NCBI GenBank assembly: GCA_038253125.1
Contig: JBBSHM010000012.1
Location: forward strand, 1 to 41,844
Direction: 5' to 3'
DNA: 41,844 nt
From: JAUJNH01 sp038253125
GTDB lineage: Bacteria; Actinomycetota; Acidimicrobiia; Acidimicrobiales; JAUJNH01
Part shown: in pieces, positions 1 through 8,965 of the stretch
Layout: each line of letters opens with the position of its first letter
How positions within the stretch are numbered: the first letter of the stretch is position 1
Made by a program: the position numbers and the translations under genes
Notes under the pieces: model-generated
What the model was told of the DNA's origin: nothing
Seen by the model: only the letters and a program-made list of their open reading frames with translations
The model's database searches: none

Positions 1-302
1 GAGTAAGCCTCGGACACGGCGTGGTCCTCGTCACCTAGAAGGGGGAAGCCGATCTCGTAGCGCTCCTGGAACCTCTTCAGCTTCCTGGACGGGTCAGGGC
101 TGATGCCGAGGACGGCGGCGTCGCCGATGTCAGGAAGGATCCTGGTGAGCTCACAGGCCTGGGTGGTGCAGCCCGGGGTGTCGGCCTTGGGGTAGAAGTA
201 CACGAGCACCTTGCGGCCGGCGAAGCTGGCCAGGTCAACGGTCTTGCCGTCCTGGTCGGGGAGCTGGAACGGGGGCGCTGCGTCTCCTGCCGAAAGGGCC
301 AT
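1..302 (-). CDS. bcp: Peroxiredoxin, Bcp/PrxQ type (3' end cut off by the window)
   Basis: Thiol peroxidase that reduces hydrogen peroxide and organic hydroperoxides in the cytoplasm. The first 100 residues are visible, starting MALSAGDAAPPFQLPDQDGK. The motif DTPGCTTQACELT carries the peroxidatic Cys and, five residues on, a second Cys, the spacing of Bcp/PrxQ enzymes whose resolving Cys lies in the same helix. The fold continues through SPDPSRKLKRFQ and FPLLGDE and then leaves the window at base 1; a full protein would be about 150 residues. The ATG at 302 is preceded by TAGGTT (316-311 on this strand) with 8 nt between, fitting a leaderless start. It diverges from the UbiB-like gene at 358. 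Family assignment is firm; the substrate is not readable. Confidence 0.93.
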   Translation of the reverse strand, partial: MALSAGDAAPPFQLPDQDGKTVDLASFAGRKVLVYFYPKADTPGCTTQACELTRILPDIGDAAVLGISPDPSRKLKRFQERYEIGFPLLGDEDHAVSEAY

Positions 303-357
303 GGGGCGCGAACCTAACCCCCGGCTTGGGCGGGCACCGGCACTAGGTTCGCCGGAG
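303..357. promoter_or_regulatory. Divergent promoter pair, bcp / UbiB-like kinase
   Basis: A 55-bp spacer with two identical -10-like hexamers facing away from each other: TAGGTT at 316-311 (minus) and TAGGTT at 344-349 (plus). Each ends 8 nt before its start codon (302 and 358), so both transcripts are probably leaderless. No convincing -35 box or Shine-Dalgarno is seen. Confidence 0.55.
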
Positions 358-2028
358 ATGCAGGAGCCGCCGCACGACCAGGCCATCGGGTCGTTCACGG
401 CCAACGGGCCCTGGGTGGTGGTGCCCGACGAGCTGGTCTGGCGGCGGGGGCTCACGAACCTGCGCCGCACCACCCACGAGGAGGTGCCGAGCCTCATCCG
501 GCACCGGCGCCTGCCCCCGGGAGCCCGCGTCGTCTTCGTCGGCCGGCTGCTCGCCGTCGCCCTGGCCGGGTGGTACCTGGTCGAGCGACGGCGGGCGCCC
601 GGCAGCGCAGCCAGCCGCACCGGCCTCTCCCGTCGCCTGCGCAAGGCGTTCGAGCGCCTGGGCCCCACGTACATAAAGCTGGGGCAGATCATCAGCTCGG
701 GCGAGGGGATCTTCCCCGAGGAGTTGGTGCGCGAGTTCCGGCTGTTGCGCGACCGGGTGCCGGCCGAGCCGTACGACGCCGTGGTCAAGATCGTCGAGGC
801 CGACCTCGGCCGCCCGCTGGCCGAGGTGTTCGCCGACTTCGCCCGCGAGCCCATCGCCGCCGCCTCAATCGCCCAGGTCCACGCCGCCCACCTGCTCGAC
901 GGCACACCCGTGGTGGTGAAGGTGCAGCGGCCGACGGTGTCGGAGATGGTCCGGCGCGACCTGGCGGCCATGAGCTGGATCGCCCCCTGGCTCATAGGCC
1001 GCATCCCGGTGTCGGCGCTGGCCAACCCGCCGGCACTGGTCGAGCTCTTCGCCGAGACGATCGTCGAGGAGCTCGACTTCCGCCTGGAGGCCGAGAACAT
1101 GCTGGACATCGCCCGGGTCCTGGCCGGCACCGAGGAGCGGGCTGTCGTGGTGCCGCGGCCCCACCCCACCCTGGTCACCAGGCGGGTGCTCGTGATGGAG
1201 CGCCTGTCCGGCTTCTCCTTCGACGACGTCGAGGGGATGGAGGCGGCCGGCGTCGACACCCGGGCCGTGGTGCGGGCCTGCATGATCACCCTGCTCGAGG
1301 GCTGCATGCTGCACGGCGTCTTCCACGGCGACCTGCACGGCGGCAACCTGCTAGTGCGGGCCGACGGCAAGGTCGCCCTGCTCGACTACGGCATCACCGG
1401 CCGTCTGAGCGAGCCCCGTCGGCTGGCCTTCCTGCGCCTGCTGGTCGGGGGGACGCTCAACGACGTCCGCGTCCAGCTGAGCGCCTTGGTCGATCTCGGC
1501 GCCCTGCCGGTCGGGACAGATCTCGAAGCGGTGATAGCCGACCTTGAACTCGAGGGCCCGGTGAAGGACCCCACCAAGATGTCCAGCGACGAGCTCACCA
1601 GGGAGCTGCAGCAGCTGGTGAAGAAGCTGTTGGGCTACGGGGCCAAGGCTCCCAAGGAGCTGATGCTGTTCGTCAAGGACCTGCTCTTCATCGACGGGGC
1701 GCTGGCGACGCTGGCTCCCGATGTCGACCTGTTCGCCGAGATCACCTGGATCGCCATGTGGTTCGCCGAGCAGCACGGCGAGAAGATCGCCGCCGAGATG
1801 GGGATCGACATGTCCAACGCGACGGTGGACCTGGACGGGCTGCGGGCTTCCATGGGGGTCGACTCGAGCGTGAACACCATGACCCACCGCGAGCTGCAGG
1901 AGCGGCGGGCCACCATCCGCAAGCGTTTCGAGGAGGACCGCCCTCAGGGCAGGAAGAGGCGCGGGGCGCCGGGCCGCTCGACGGGCTCGGGCATGATGAG
2001 GAATCGGCGGGGGAACCGGCGCCGATAG
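358..2028 (+). CDS. ABC1/UbiB-family atypical kinase
   Basis: Member of the ABC1/ADCK/UbiB protein-kinase-like family, associated in other organisms with quinone biosynthesis or lipid homeostasis. From the ATG at 358 it is 556 residues. The signature KxGQ motif is KLGQ (107-110) within LGPTYIKLGQIISSG; the Ala-rich nucleotide loop is IAAASIAQVHAA (about 166-177); the VKVQRP segment supplies the ATP-site Lys (188); the catalytic-loop equivalent is HGDLHGGN (323-330) and the metal-binding DYG (343-345). The C-terminal tail of about 30 residues is Arg-rich and low-complexity and overlaps a convergent gene by 85 bp. The ORF is open further upstream, but the ATG at 358 has a TAGGTT 8 nt before it and avoids overlapping bcp. 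A menaquinone cluster lies about 30 kb away, so a quinone role is possible but is inference. Confidence 0.9.
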   Translation: MQEPPHDQAIGSFTANGPWVVVPDELVWRRGLTNLRRTTHEEVPSLIRHRRLPPGARVVFVGRLLAVALAGWYLVERRRAPGSAASRTGLSRRLRKAFERLGPTYIKLGQIISSGEGIFPEELVREFRLLRDRVPAEPYDAVVKIVEADLGRPLAEVFADFAREPIAAASIAQVHAAHLLDGTPVVVKVQRPTVSEMVRRDLAAMSWIAPWLIGRIPVSALANPPALVELFAETIVEELDFRLEAENMLDIARVLAGTEERAVVVPRPHPTLVTRRVLVMERLSGFSFDDVEGMEAAGVDTRAVVRACMITLLEGCMLHGVFHGDLHGGNLLVRADGKVALLDYGITGRLSEPRRLAFLRLLVGGTLNDVRVQLSALVDLGALPVGTDLEAVIADLELEGPVKDPTKMSSDELTRELQQLVKKLLGYGAKAPKELMLFVKDLLFIDGALATLAPDVDLFAEITWIAMWFAEQHGEKIAAEMGIDMSNATVDLDGLRASMGVDSSVNTMTHRELQERRATIRKRFEEDRPQGRKRRGAPGRSTGSGMMRNRRGNRRR

Positions 2029-2318
2029 CTGAGCAGGGCCACCCGGGCGTCACCCGAGGAATCCTCCAGATCGGCCCGGATGGCCAGGCCCATGTCCGGG
2101 TCGTGGCGCACGTCGACGCAGGTGCCGGCGGCTCGAACCCTGCCGCTGACCGCCTCCTCCCGCAGCTCGGCCACCAAGGCCCCGAGAAGGCCGCCCGGAT
2201 CCTTGGAGTCGGCCTTGTCGGGCGGGGCCGCCACCAGCTGCTCGGCACCCGCATCAGCCCAGACCACACCGCCGAAGGGGAAGAAGCGGCCCCGCCGGCG
2301 CAGCAGCTCCACAGCCAT
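1944..2318 (-). CDS. Small conserved-looking protein of unknown function, start uncertain
   Basis: I do not recognise a named family. The protein contains MAVELLRRRGRFFPFGGVVW, an amphipathic helix leading into an FPFG turn, followed by an alpha/beta region rich in Ala, Glu and Asp. The reading frame stays open without a stop to about 2415, and the residues just upstream of the ATG at 2318 (DDLERLARLLFG) continue the same helix, so ATG 2318 is probably internal. No ATG, GTG or TTG exists in that extension. An ATC at 2393 would give 149 residues and sits 7 nt after a TACGCT hexamer. The 3' end overlaps the UbiB-like gene by 85 bp. It diverges from typA. A real gene is favoured by the plausible protein composition, but the start is unsettled. 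Confidence 0.6.
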   Translation of the reverse strand: MAVELLRRRGRFFPFGGVVWADAGAEQLVAAPPDKADSKDPGGLLGALVAELREEAVSGRVRAAGTCVDVRHDPDMGLAIRADLEDSSGDARVALLSYRRRFPRRFLIMPEPVERPGAPRLFLP

Positions 2319-2393
2319 GCCGAACAGGAGCCGGGCCAGCCGTTCCAGGTCGTCGGTCGGGTCGTTCGGATCGAGGGCGTCGAAGGGTTCGAT

Positions 2394-2419
2394 GGGCTGG
2401 AGCGTAGGATCGCTCGCTT
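2394..2419. promoter_or_regulatory. Overlapping divergent -10 hexamers upstream of typA
   Basis: The ten bases AGCGTAGGAT at 2401-2410 read TAGGAT (2405-2410) on the plus strand, 9 nt before the typA ATG, and TACGCT (2406-2401) on the minus strand, facing the small unknown gene. The two -10 candidates share two bases, so RNA polymerase could occupy only one direction at a time. Confidence 0.45.
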
Positions 2420-4264
<1,845 letters not shown>

Positions 4265-4283
4265 GCGCGCCGCCCGGAGCGAA

Positions 4284-4327
4284 CTGTCGGGAGAAGGGGT
4301 GCGCTGGGCGACAGGTACTCCCGACAG
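4284..4327. repeat. 44-bp palindromic repeat, copy 1 (probable bidirectional terminator or REP-like element)
   Basis: Perfect 10-bp arms CTGTCGGGAG (4284-4293) and CTCCCGACAG (4318-4327) enclose a 24-nt centre. It lies between convergent typA and helicase genes. Copy 2 is at 21038-21081 in opposite orientation; aligned that way, 36 of 44 positions match and the core of the loop is inverted (CGCTGGGCG versus CGCCCAGCG). Similarity continues through the flank to the helicase stop codon (TGACCCCCTG, 4340-4331 on the minus strand). There is no U-run, so a classical intrinsic terminator is not proven. Confidence 0.75.
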
Positions 4328-4337
4328 AAGCAGGGGG

Positions 4338-5486
4338 TCAGGCCAGGGCCCCGGCCAGGTCGGCGAGGCGGGGGTCGTTCGAGAACACCTCGACCATCGG
4401 CAGGTCGAGGCCCAGCCGCTTCTGCAGCTTCTGGATCTCGAGCACCTGGTCCCACAGCACCAGCGTGGCCGCCACGCCGCTGGCGCCGGCGCGGGCGGTA
4501 CGCCCCGAGCGGTGCAGGTAGGTCTTGTGGTCCTCGGGCGGGTCGAAGTGCACGACGGTGTCGACGTTGTCGATGTGCAGGCCGCGGGCGGCGACGTCGG
4601 TGGCGACGAGCACGGCGACGGTGCCCTCGGTGAACTGCTTCAGCGCCTTCTCCCGGGCCTGCTGGCGCAGGTCTCCGTGGATGGCGCCGGCCCTGACCCC
4701 CTCCCGGTCGAGCTGCTCGACCAGGCGGTCGGCGCCTCGCTTGGTGCGGGTGAACACCAGCGTCCGCCTGCCCCCCCTGCCGATCGAGGCGACCACCTTC
4801 GGCTTGTCCATCTGGTGGACGTACAGGAACCGGTGCTTCATCTCGGTGACCGTGGCGATGTCACTGACGATCTCGTGGCGGATCGGGTCGACCTGGTAGC
4901 GGGTGACGAGGTGGTCGACGTCGCCGTCGAGGGTGGCCGAGAACAACAGGGTCTGGTGGCTGGCGGTGACACGGCGCAGCAGCCACTCGACCTGCGGCAT
5001 GAAGCCCATGTCGGCCATCCGGTCGGCTTCGTCCAAGACGATGACAGCGACAGCGTCGAGGTCGACCGCCTCCTGCTGGCACAGGTCGATGAGTCGACCC
5101 GGGGTGCAGATGGCCACGTCGACCCGCTCGCCCAGGGCCTTCAGGTCCTTCTCCAGCGAGGTTCCGCCGTAGAACGTGCGGGCTGTGAGGCCGACGGCGG
5201 CAGCCAGCGGGAGCAGCACCCCGGCGACCTGAACAGCCAGCTCGCGGGTCGGCACGAGGACCAGCGCGGTGGGATGGCCGGGCATCGCCGCGGGCGTGCG
5301 CATCAGCATGGGAAGCCCGAAGGCCAGGGTCTTGCCCGATCCGGTCTTGGCCTTGCCGCACAGGTCACGCCCGGTGAGCGCATCGGCGATGGTGACCGCC
5401 TGGATCGGGAAGGGCTCGTGGATGCCGTCGGCGGCGAGGACGGCAACGAGGTCGGCGTCCACGCCAAGTGAGGCGAAGGTGGTCAT
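4338..5486 (-). CDS. DEAD-box ATP-dependent RNA helicase (RhlE-like core)
   Basis: ATP-dependent RNA unwinding enzyme for RNA remodelling, ribosome assembly or decay. The 382 residues are essentially the two RecA-like domains with no long C-terminal extension. Motifs in order: Q motif FPIQ (26-29), Walker A AKTGSGKT (47-54), PTRELA, TPGR, DEAD (near 152), SAT, then in domain 2 VFTRTKRGAD, IHGD, VATDVAARGLHI and HRSGRTARAG. The ATG at 5486 is preceded by AGGAGAA, one of the clearer Shine-Dalgarno sequences in the window, so unlike many neighbours this message has a leader. A sigma-70-like promoter and an inverted repeat lie upstream. Its stop codon TGA is inside the flank of the palindromic repeat shared with 21 kb. 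Confidence 0.95.
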   Translation of the reverse strand: MTTFASLGVDADLVAVLAADGIHEPFPIQAVTIADALTGRDLCGKAKTGSGKTLAFGLPMLMRTPAAMPGHPTALVLVPTRELAVQVAGVLLPLAAAVGLTARTFYGGTSLEKDLKALGERVDVAICTPGRLIDLCQQEAVDLDAVAVIVLDEADRMADMGFMPQVEWLLRRVTASHQTLLFSATLDGDVDHLVTRYQVDPIRHEIVSDIATVTEMKHRFLYVHQMDKPKVVASIGRGGRRTLVFTRTKRGADRLVEQLDREGVRAGAIHGDLRQQAREKALKQFTEGTVAVLVATDVAARGLHIDNVDTVVHFDPPEDHKTYLHRSGRTARAGASGVAATLVLWDQVLEIQKLQKRLGLDLPMVEVFSNDPRLADLAGALA

Positions 5487-5509
5487 GTTCGTGGGGTTCT
5501 CCTGGTTTC

Positions 5510-5547
5510 GAGGTGGCGTCGATAGGCCACCTCGGCCCGAGCTTCAA
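5510..5547 (-). promoter_or_regulatory. Helicase promoter with overlapping inverted repeat
   Basis: On the minus strand TTGAAG (5547-5542), a 17-nt spacer and TATCGA (5524-5519) form a sigma-70-like promoter, though the last -10 base is not T. A perfect 8-bp inverted repeat, GAGGTGGC (5510-5517) and GCCACCTC (5526-5533) with an 8-nt centre, covers the -10 and the likely transcription start. It could be an operator or a 5' leader stem. Confidence 0.45.
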
Positions 5548-5554
5548 CCCGGCG

Positions 5555-5576
5555 GGCGGCCCCGCATCGGGCCGCC
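5555..5576. terminator. Perfect GC hairpin between nitroreductase and helicase genes
   Basis: GGCGGCCC (5555-5562) and GGGCCGCC (5569-5576) form an 8-bp stem with a 6-nt loop, about 60 bp past the nitroreductase stop codon. It may end the trp transcript, but no U-tract follows on the minus strand (GGGTTGAAGC), so this is tentative. Confidence 0.35.
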
Positions 5577-5636
5577 GAATGCGACCCGCTCGGGACCCAA
5601 CCTAATCCCCGCCGAAGGGGACCCACGCGCACCGCC

Positions 5637-6233
5637 TCACCAACGGCCCCGGTGCACGACTTCGGACGGGTGGCGTCGGCCCCGGCGCAGCGAGGGCGAC
5701 GGCCGGTCGGCGGCCCGGTGGCCGACGGCGATCGCCCCTACCGGGGTGTAGGCCGATGGCACCCCAAAAGCGTTCCGGAAAGCGGCGACGTGCCCGCCGA
5801 AGATCCCGAAGAACAACGCCCCGAGCCCCTCGTCCACCGCGGTGAGCAGGATGAGCATCGACGCCATGGCCGTGTCGATGTCCCAGTAGGGCACCGGCCA
5901 GCGGGCCTCGTCGCCCGCCGCCCAGCCCTTGTCGGGCTCGGCGTAGCGGTCGAGGTAGGCCTGCTTGTGCGACAGCGGCACGATCAGGCAGCCGGCGCTG
6001 AACAGGCCGGGGTGGCCGAACGGCTGCCCGTGGCGGTCGGGAAACACAGCATCCCAGAAGCGGGCCCGGTCGTCGGCCTCGGTGAGCACGAGGAACGCCC
6101 ATCCCTGGGAGAACCCGGCCGAGGGGGCGTGCACGGCGTGCTCGAGCATCCGGTCGACGACCTCGGGATCGACGGGCCGGTCCTGGAAGGCCCGCACCAT
6201 CCGCCGCCGCCGGATGGCATCGCCCAGCTCCAC
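5637..6233 (-). CDS. Nitroreductase-family flavoprotein
   Basis: FMN-dependent NAD(P)H oxidoreductase of the nitroreductase fold, 198 residues, close to the usual family size. The N-terminal RRRRMVRAFQDRPVD is the FMN-phosphate-binding Arg-rich motif; APSAGFSQGWAFLVL follows; the C-terminal GAIAVGHRAADRPSPSLRRG is the second conserved block. The GTG start at 6233 lies one base after the trpA stop (TGAGGTG), so it is translationally coupled as the last gene of the trp run. Nothing in the sequence gives the substrate; quinone, nitro-aromatic or flavin-related reactions are all known in the family. Alternative starts inside are unlikely because the FMN motif is at the very N-terminus. Confidence 0.88.
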   Translation of the reverse strand: MELGDAIRRRRMVRAFQDRPVDPEVVDRMLEHAVHAPSAGFSQGWAFLVLTEADDRARFWDAVFPDRHGQPFGHPGLFSAGCLIVPLSHKQAYLDRYAEPDKGWAAGDEARWPVPYWDIDTAMASMLILLTAVDEGLGALFFGIFGGHVAAFRNAFGVPSAYTPVGAIAVGHRAADRPSPSLRRGRRHPSEVVHRGRW

Positions 6234-6234
6234 C

Positions 6235-7014
6235 TCAGGCGGAGTCGAGGGCGGCGCGGATCTCGGCCACGAGGGCGGCGATCTCGCCTGGCTCGTCGCC
6301 GTCGACGAAGCGGCGCATGAGGGCGCTGGCGATGATCACCCCGTCGGCGTGTCGGGCCAGGTCCACCGCCTGCTCCGGGGTGCTGACGCCGAAGCCCATG
6401 AGCACAGGCAGGTCGGTCGCCTCCTTCAGGCGGTCGCCGAGGATGGCCGCCGTCGAGGCCATCGCCGTGCGGGCCCCGGTGACGCCCATCACCGTCACGC
6501 CGTAGACGAAGCCCCGGCTGCGCTGGCAGATGCGGCGCAGCCGGTCGTCGGGTGACACCGGGGCGGCCAGAAGGACCGTATCCACGCCGGCGGCGGTTGC
6601 CGCCGCCTCCCACGGCGCCGACTCCTCGAGCGGGATGTCGGGCAGGATGGCCCCGGTGATGCCGGCCCGGAAGAGGTCGGTGGCGAAGCGGTCCCAGCCC
6701 GCCTTGTGGGCCAGGTTCGCGTAGGTCATGGTCACAAGCGGCACGCCCGCCTCGATCTCGCGCAACTCCTCAAAGATGGAGGCCGGCGTGGCGCCGGCGG
6801 CGAGTGCGCGCTGGCTCGCCTCCTGGATGGTGGGACCGTCCATCACCGGGTCGCTGAAGGGGATGCCGATCTCGATGGCGTCGGCCCCGGCGTCGGCAAA
6901 GGCGAGCAGCACCTCGGTCCAGCCCGGCATGCCGCCGGAGACATAGGGGACGAGAAGCTTGGCTCCCGCGTCGCGCCTCGCCCGCAGGTGGGACTCGAGC
7001 GGAACCCCGATCAT
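6235..7014 (-). CDS. trpA: Tryptophan synthase alpha subunit
   Basis: Cleaves indole-3-glycerol phosphate to indole and glyceraldehyde 3-phosphate; the indole is channelled to TrpB. The 259-residue TIM barrel shows the catalytic Glu in AIEIGIPFSDPVMDGPTIQ and the catalytic Asp in the same block, GAILPDIPLEES, and the phosphate-binding end GFGVSTPEQ. The ATG at 7014 overlaps the trpB stop by 4 nt (ATGA). The frame is open for 37 codons further upstream, but that lies inside trpB and is Arg/Pro/Gly-rich, so it is not coding. Confidence 0.97.
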   Translation of the reverse strand: MIGVPLESHLRARRDAGAKLLVPYVSGGMPGWTEVLLAFADAGADAIEIGIPFSDPVMDGPTIQEASQRALAAGATPASIFEELREIEAGVPLVTMTYANLAHKAGWDRFATDLFRAGITGAILPDIPLEESAPWEAAATAAGVDTVLLAAPVSPDDRLRRICQRSRGFVYGVTVMGVTGARTAMASTAAILGDRLKEATDLPVLMGFGVSTPEQAVDLARHADGVIIASALMRRFVDGDEPGEIAALVAEIRAALDSA

Positions 7015-8252
7015 GGGTGGCGAAGGTGGCCGAGGTCGCGGGCGATGGCCCGGGCCGAGCCCTGGCCCACCTTGTCGCCCAGGAGGTGCATGACCTGCTC
7101 GGCATCCTTGTCGCCCCGCCCGCACAGGTTGACGAGCACGGTGTCACCGGCCGGGATCCGGTGGCCGGCCTCGGCGACGAGCCAGGCCAGGGCGTGGGCC
7201 GGCTCCAGCGCCGGCACGATCCCCTCGAGCCGGCTGCACAGGTGCACGGCCTCCAGCACCGCAGCGTCGTCCACCTGCACGTACTCGGCCCGTCCCAGTG
7301 CGGCCAGGTGGCTGTGCTCGGGGCCGACGCCCGGGTAGTCGAGGCCGGCGGAGATCGACTCGGCTTCCAGGACCTGGCCGTGCTCGTCCTGCAGCAGCTG
7401 GCTGCGGGAGCCGTGGACGATGCCGGGCGCGCCCTTGCCGATGGCGGCGCCCCCCGCCGGCTGCACACCCACCAGCCGGGCGTCGGTGTCGACGAAGCCG
7501 GAGAAGATCCCCGAGGCGTTCGAGCCGCCGCCGATGCAGGCCAGCACCCATTGCGGCGGGCCGCCCAGCAGCTCCTGGCACTGCGCCCTGGCCTCGGTGC
7601 CGATCACCCGCTGCAGCTCGCGCACCATCCACGGATAGGGGTGGGGCCCCATCACCGAGCCCAGCAGGTAGTGAGTCTCCTCGACCGACGCCACCCAGTC
7701 CCGCATGGCCTCGTTCACGGCGTCCTTCAGGGTGCGGCTGCCGCTCGTGACCGGGCGGACCTCGGCCCCGAGCAGCTCCATCTTGAACACGTTCAGGGCC
7801 TGGCGCTGGACGTCGACCTCGCCCATGTAGATCGTGCAGTCGAGCCCGTGGCGGGCGGCGATGGTGGCGCTGGCCACCCCATGCTGACCGGCGCCCGTCT
7901 CGGCCACGATGCGGCGCTTGCCCATGCGCTCGACGAGCAGGGCCTGGCCGACAACGTTGTTGATCTTGTGCGAGCCGGTGTGGTTCAGCTCGTCGCGCTT
8001 GAACAGCACGCGCACCCCTAGGTGCTCGCTGAGGCGGGGGCACTCGGTGGTGGGCGAGGGCCGGCCGGCGTAGTCGCGCAGCTCGGCGTCGAGCTGGGCG
8101 TGGAACGCCGGGTCGGCCCAGGCGGTGCGGAAGGCGTCCTCCAGCTCCAGGCAGGCCGGAACCAGGGACTCGGGCAGGAACCGGCCGCCGAACTCGCCGA
8201 AGTAGCCATCGGCGCCAGGGGTTCCCATCAGGGAGGCGAGATGTTCCGTCAC
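7011..8252 (-). CDS. trpB: Tryptophan synthase beta subunit
   Basis: PLP enzyme condensing indole with serine to tryptophan. The 413 residues contain HTGSHKINN with the Schiff-base Lys, ETGAGQHGVA, the GGGSNA phosphate-binding loop, and the GYFGEFGGRFLPE N-terminal block typical of TrpB1. The start is GTG at 8252, overlapping the trpF stop in GTGA. A larger in-frame ORF upstream is Gly/Arg-rich and lies within trpF. TrpA and TrpB are adjacent and overlapping, as expected for the alpha2-beta2 complex. Confidence 0.97.
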   Translation of the reverse strand: MTEHLASLMGTPGADGYFGEFGGRFLPESLVPACLELEDAFRTAWADPAFHAQLDAELRDYAGRPSPTTECPRLSEHLGVRVLFKRDELNHTGSHKINNVVGQALLVERMGKRRIVAETGAGQHGVASATIAARHGLDCTIYMGEVDVQRQALNVFKMELLGAEVRPVTSGSRTLKDAVNEAMRDWVASVEETHYLLGSVMGPHPYPWMVRELQRVIGTEARAQCQELLGGPPQWVLACIGGGSNASGIFSGFVDTDARLVGVQPAGGAAIGKGAPGIVHGSRSQLLQDEHGQVLEAESISAGLDYPGVGPEHSHLAALGRAEYVQVDDAAVLEAVHLCSRLEGIVPALEPAHALAWLVAEAGHRIPAGDTVLVNLCGRGDKDAEQVMHLLGDKVGQGSARAIARDLGHLRHP

Positions 8253-8959
8253 AGGCCGTCCTCCTCCCAGTCGTAGAAGGCGCCCGGCGGTCCCGGATCG
8301 GGCGGCGGAGGCGGGGGGGCCTTGGGCCGGGGCTCCTTGACCGCCTCGCGCAGCTCCTTGCCGGCGGCGTGCGCCTTGGCGATGAACGCCCGCAGCTTGA
8401 CCGGGTCCTTGCGTCCCGGCGAGGACTCGACCCCTGACACCACGTCGACCCCCCACGGGTGCACGGTGCGGATCACGTCGACCACGTTGGAGGTGGTCAG
8501 GCCTCCGGCGACCACCAGCTTCAGGTCGCCCGGCACGCGCTGCGCCAGCTCCCAGTCGAAGGTCTGGCCGCTCCCGGGGCGGGCGCCGTCGAGCAGCACG
8601 GCGTACGGCTCGTAGGAGTGGGCCTGCTCGACCCGCGGGTCGGCGGCGGAGAAGGCCACGAAGGTGTGGAAGATGGCGCGGCGCACCGCAACGGCGTCAT
8701 CGGCCGAGAAGCTGCCGTGGATCTGGGCTCCCTTCAGGCCGGTGGAGCGCACGATGTGCACGATGCGCTCGGGCACGTCGTCCCTGAAGACCCCGATGGT
8801 GAGGATCTCCGGCGGCAGCCGCTTCACGATGTCGGCCACGTCCTGCGGCCGCATCTGGCGGGCCGAGGGGGCGAACACGAAGCCGACCGCCTCGGCGCCC
8901 ATGGCCACGGCCAGCAGGGCGTCCTCCTCGCTGGTGGTCCCGCAGATCTTCACGAACAC
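8249..8959 (-). CDS. trpF: Phosphoribosylanthranilate isomerase with a proline-rich C-terminal tail
   Basis: Converts N-(5'-phosphoribosyl)anthranilate to CdRP, the step before TrpC. The N-terminal FVKICGTTSEEDA carries the catalytic Cys; VLLDGARPGSGQTFDW carries the catalytic Asp; AGGLTTSNV and GVDVVSGVESSPGRKD form the phosphate-binding end. The barrel is complete by about residue 200; the final 35-40 residues are a charged, Pro-rich tail with a run of six prolines ending FYDWEEDGL, which is unusual for the family. The GTG start at 8959 is 6 nt after the trpC stop. In Mycobacterium and Streptomyces trpF is missing and HisA (PriA) does this step, so a dedicated trpF is informative. Confidence 0.95.
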   Translation of the reverse strand: MFVKICGTTSEEDALLAVAMGAEAVGFVFAPSARQMRPQDVADIVKRLPPEILTIGVFRDDVPERIVHIVRSTGLKGAQIHGSFSADDAVAVRRAIFHTFVAFSAADPRVEQAHSYEPYAVLLDGARPGSGQTFDWELAQRVPGDLKLVVAGGLTTSNVVDVIRTVHPWGVDVVSGVESSPGRKDPVKLRAFIAKAHAAGKELREAVKEPRPKAPPPPPPDPGPPGAFYDWEEDGL

Positions 8960-8965
8960 CGACGG

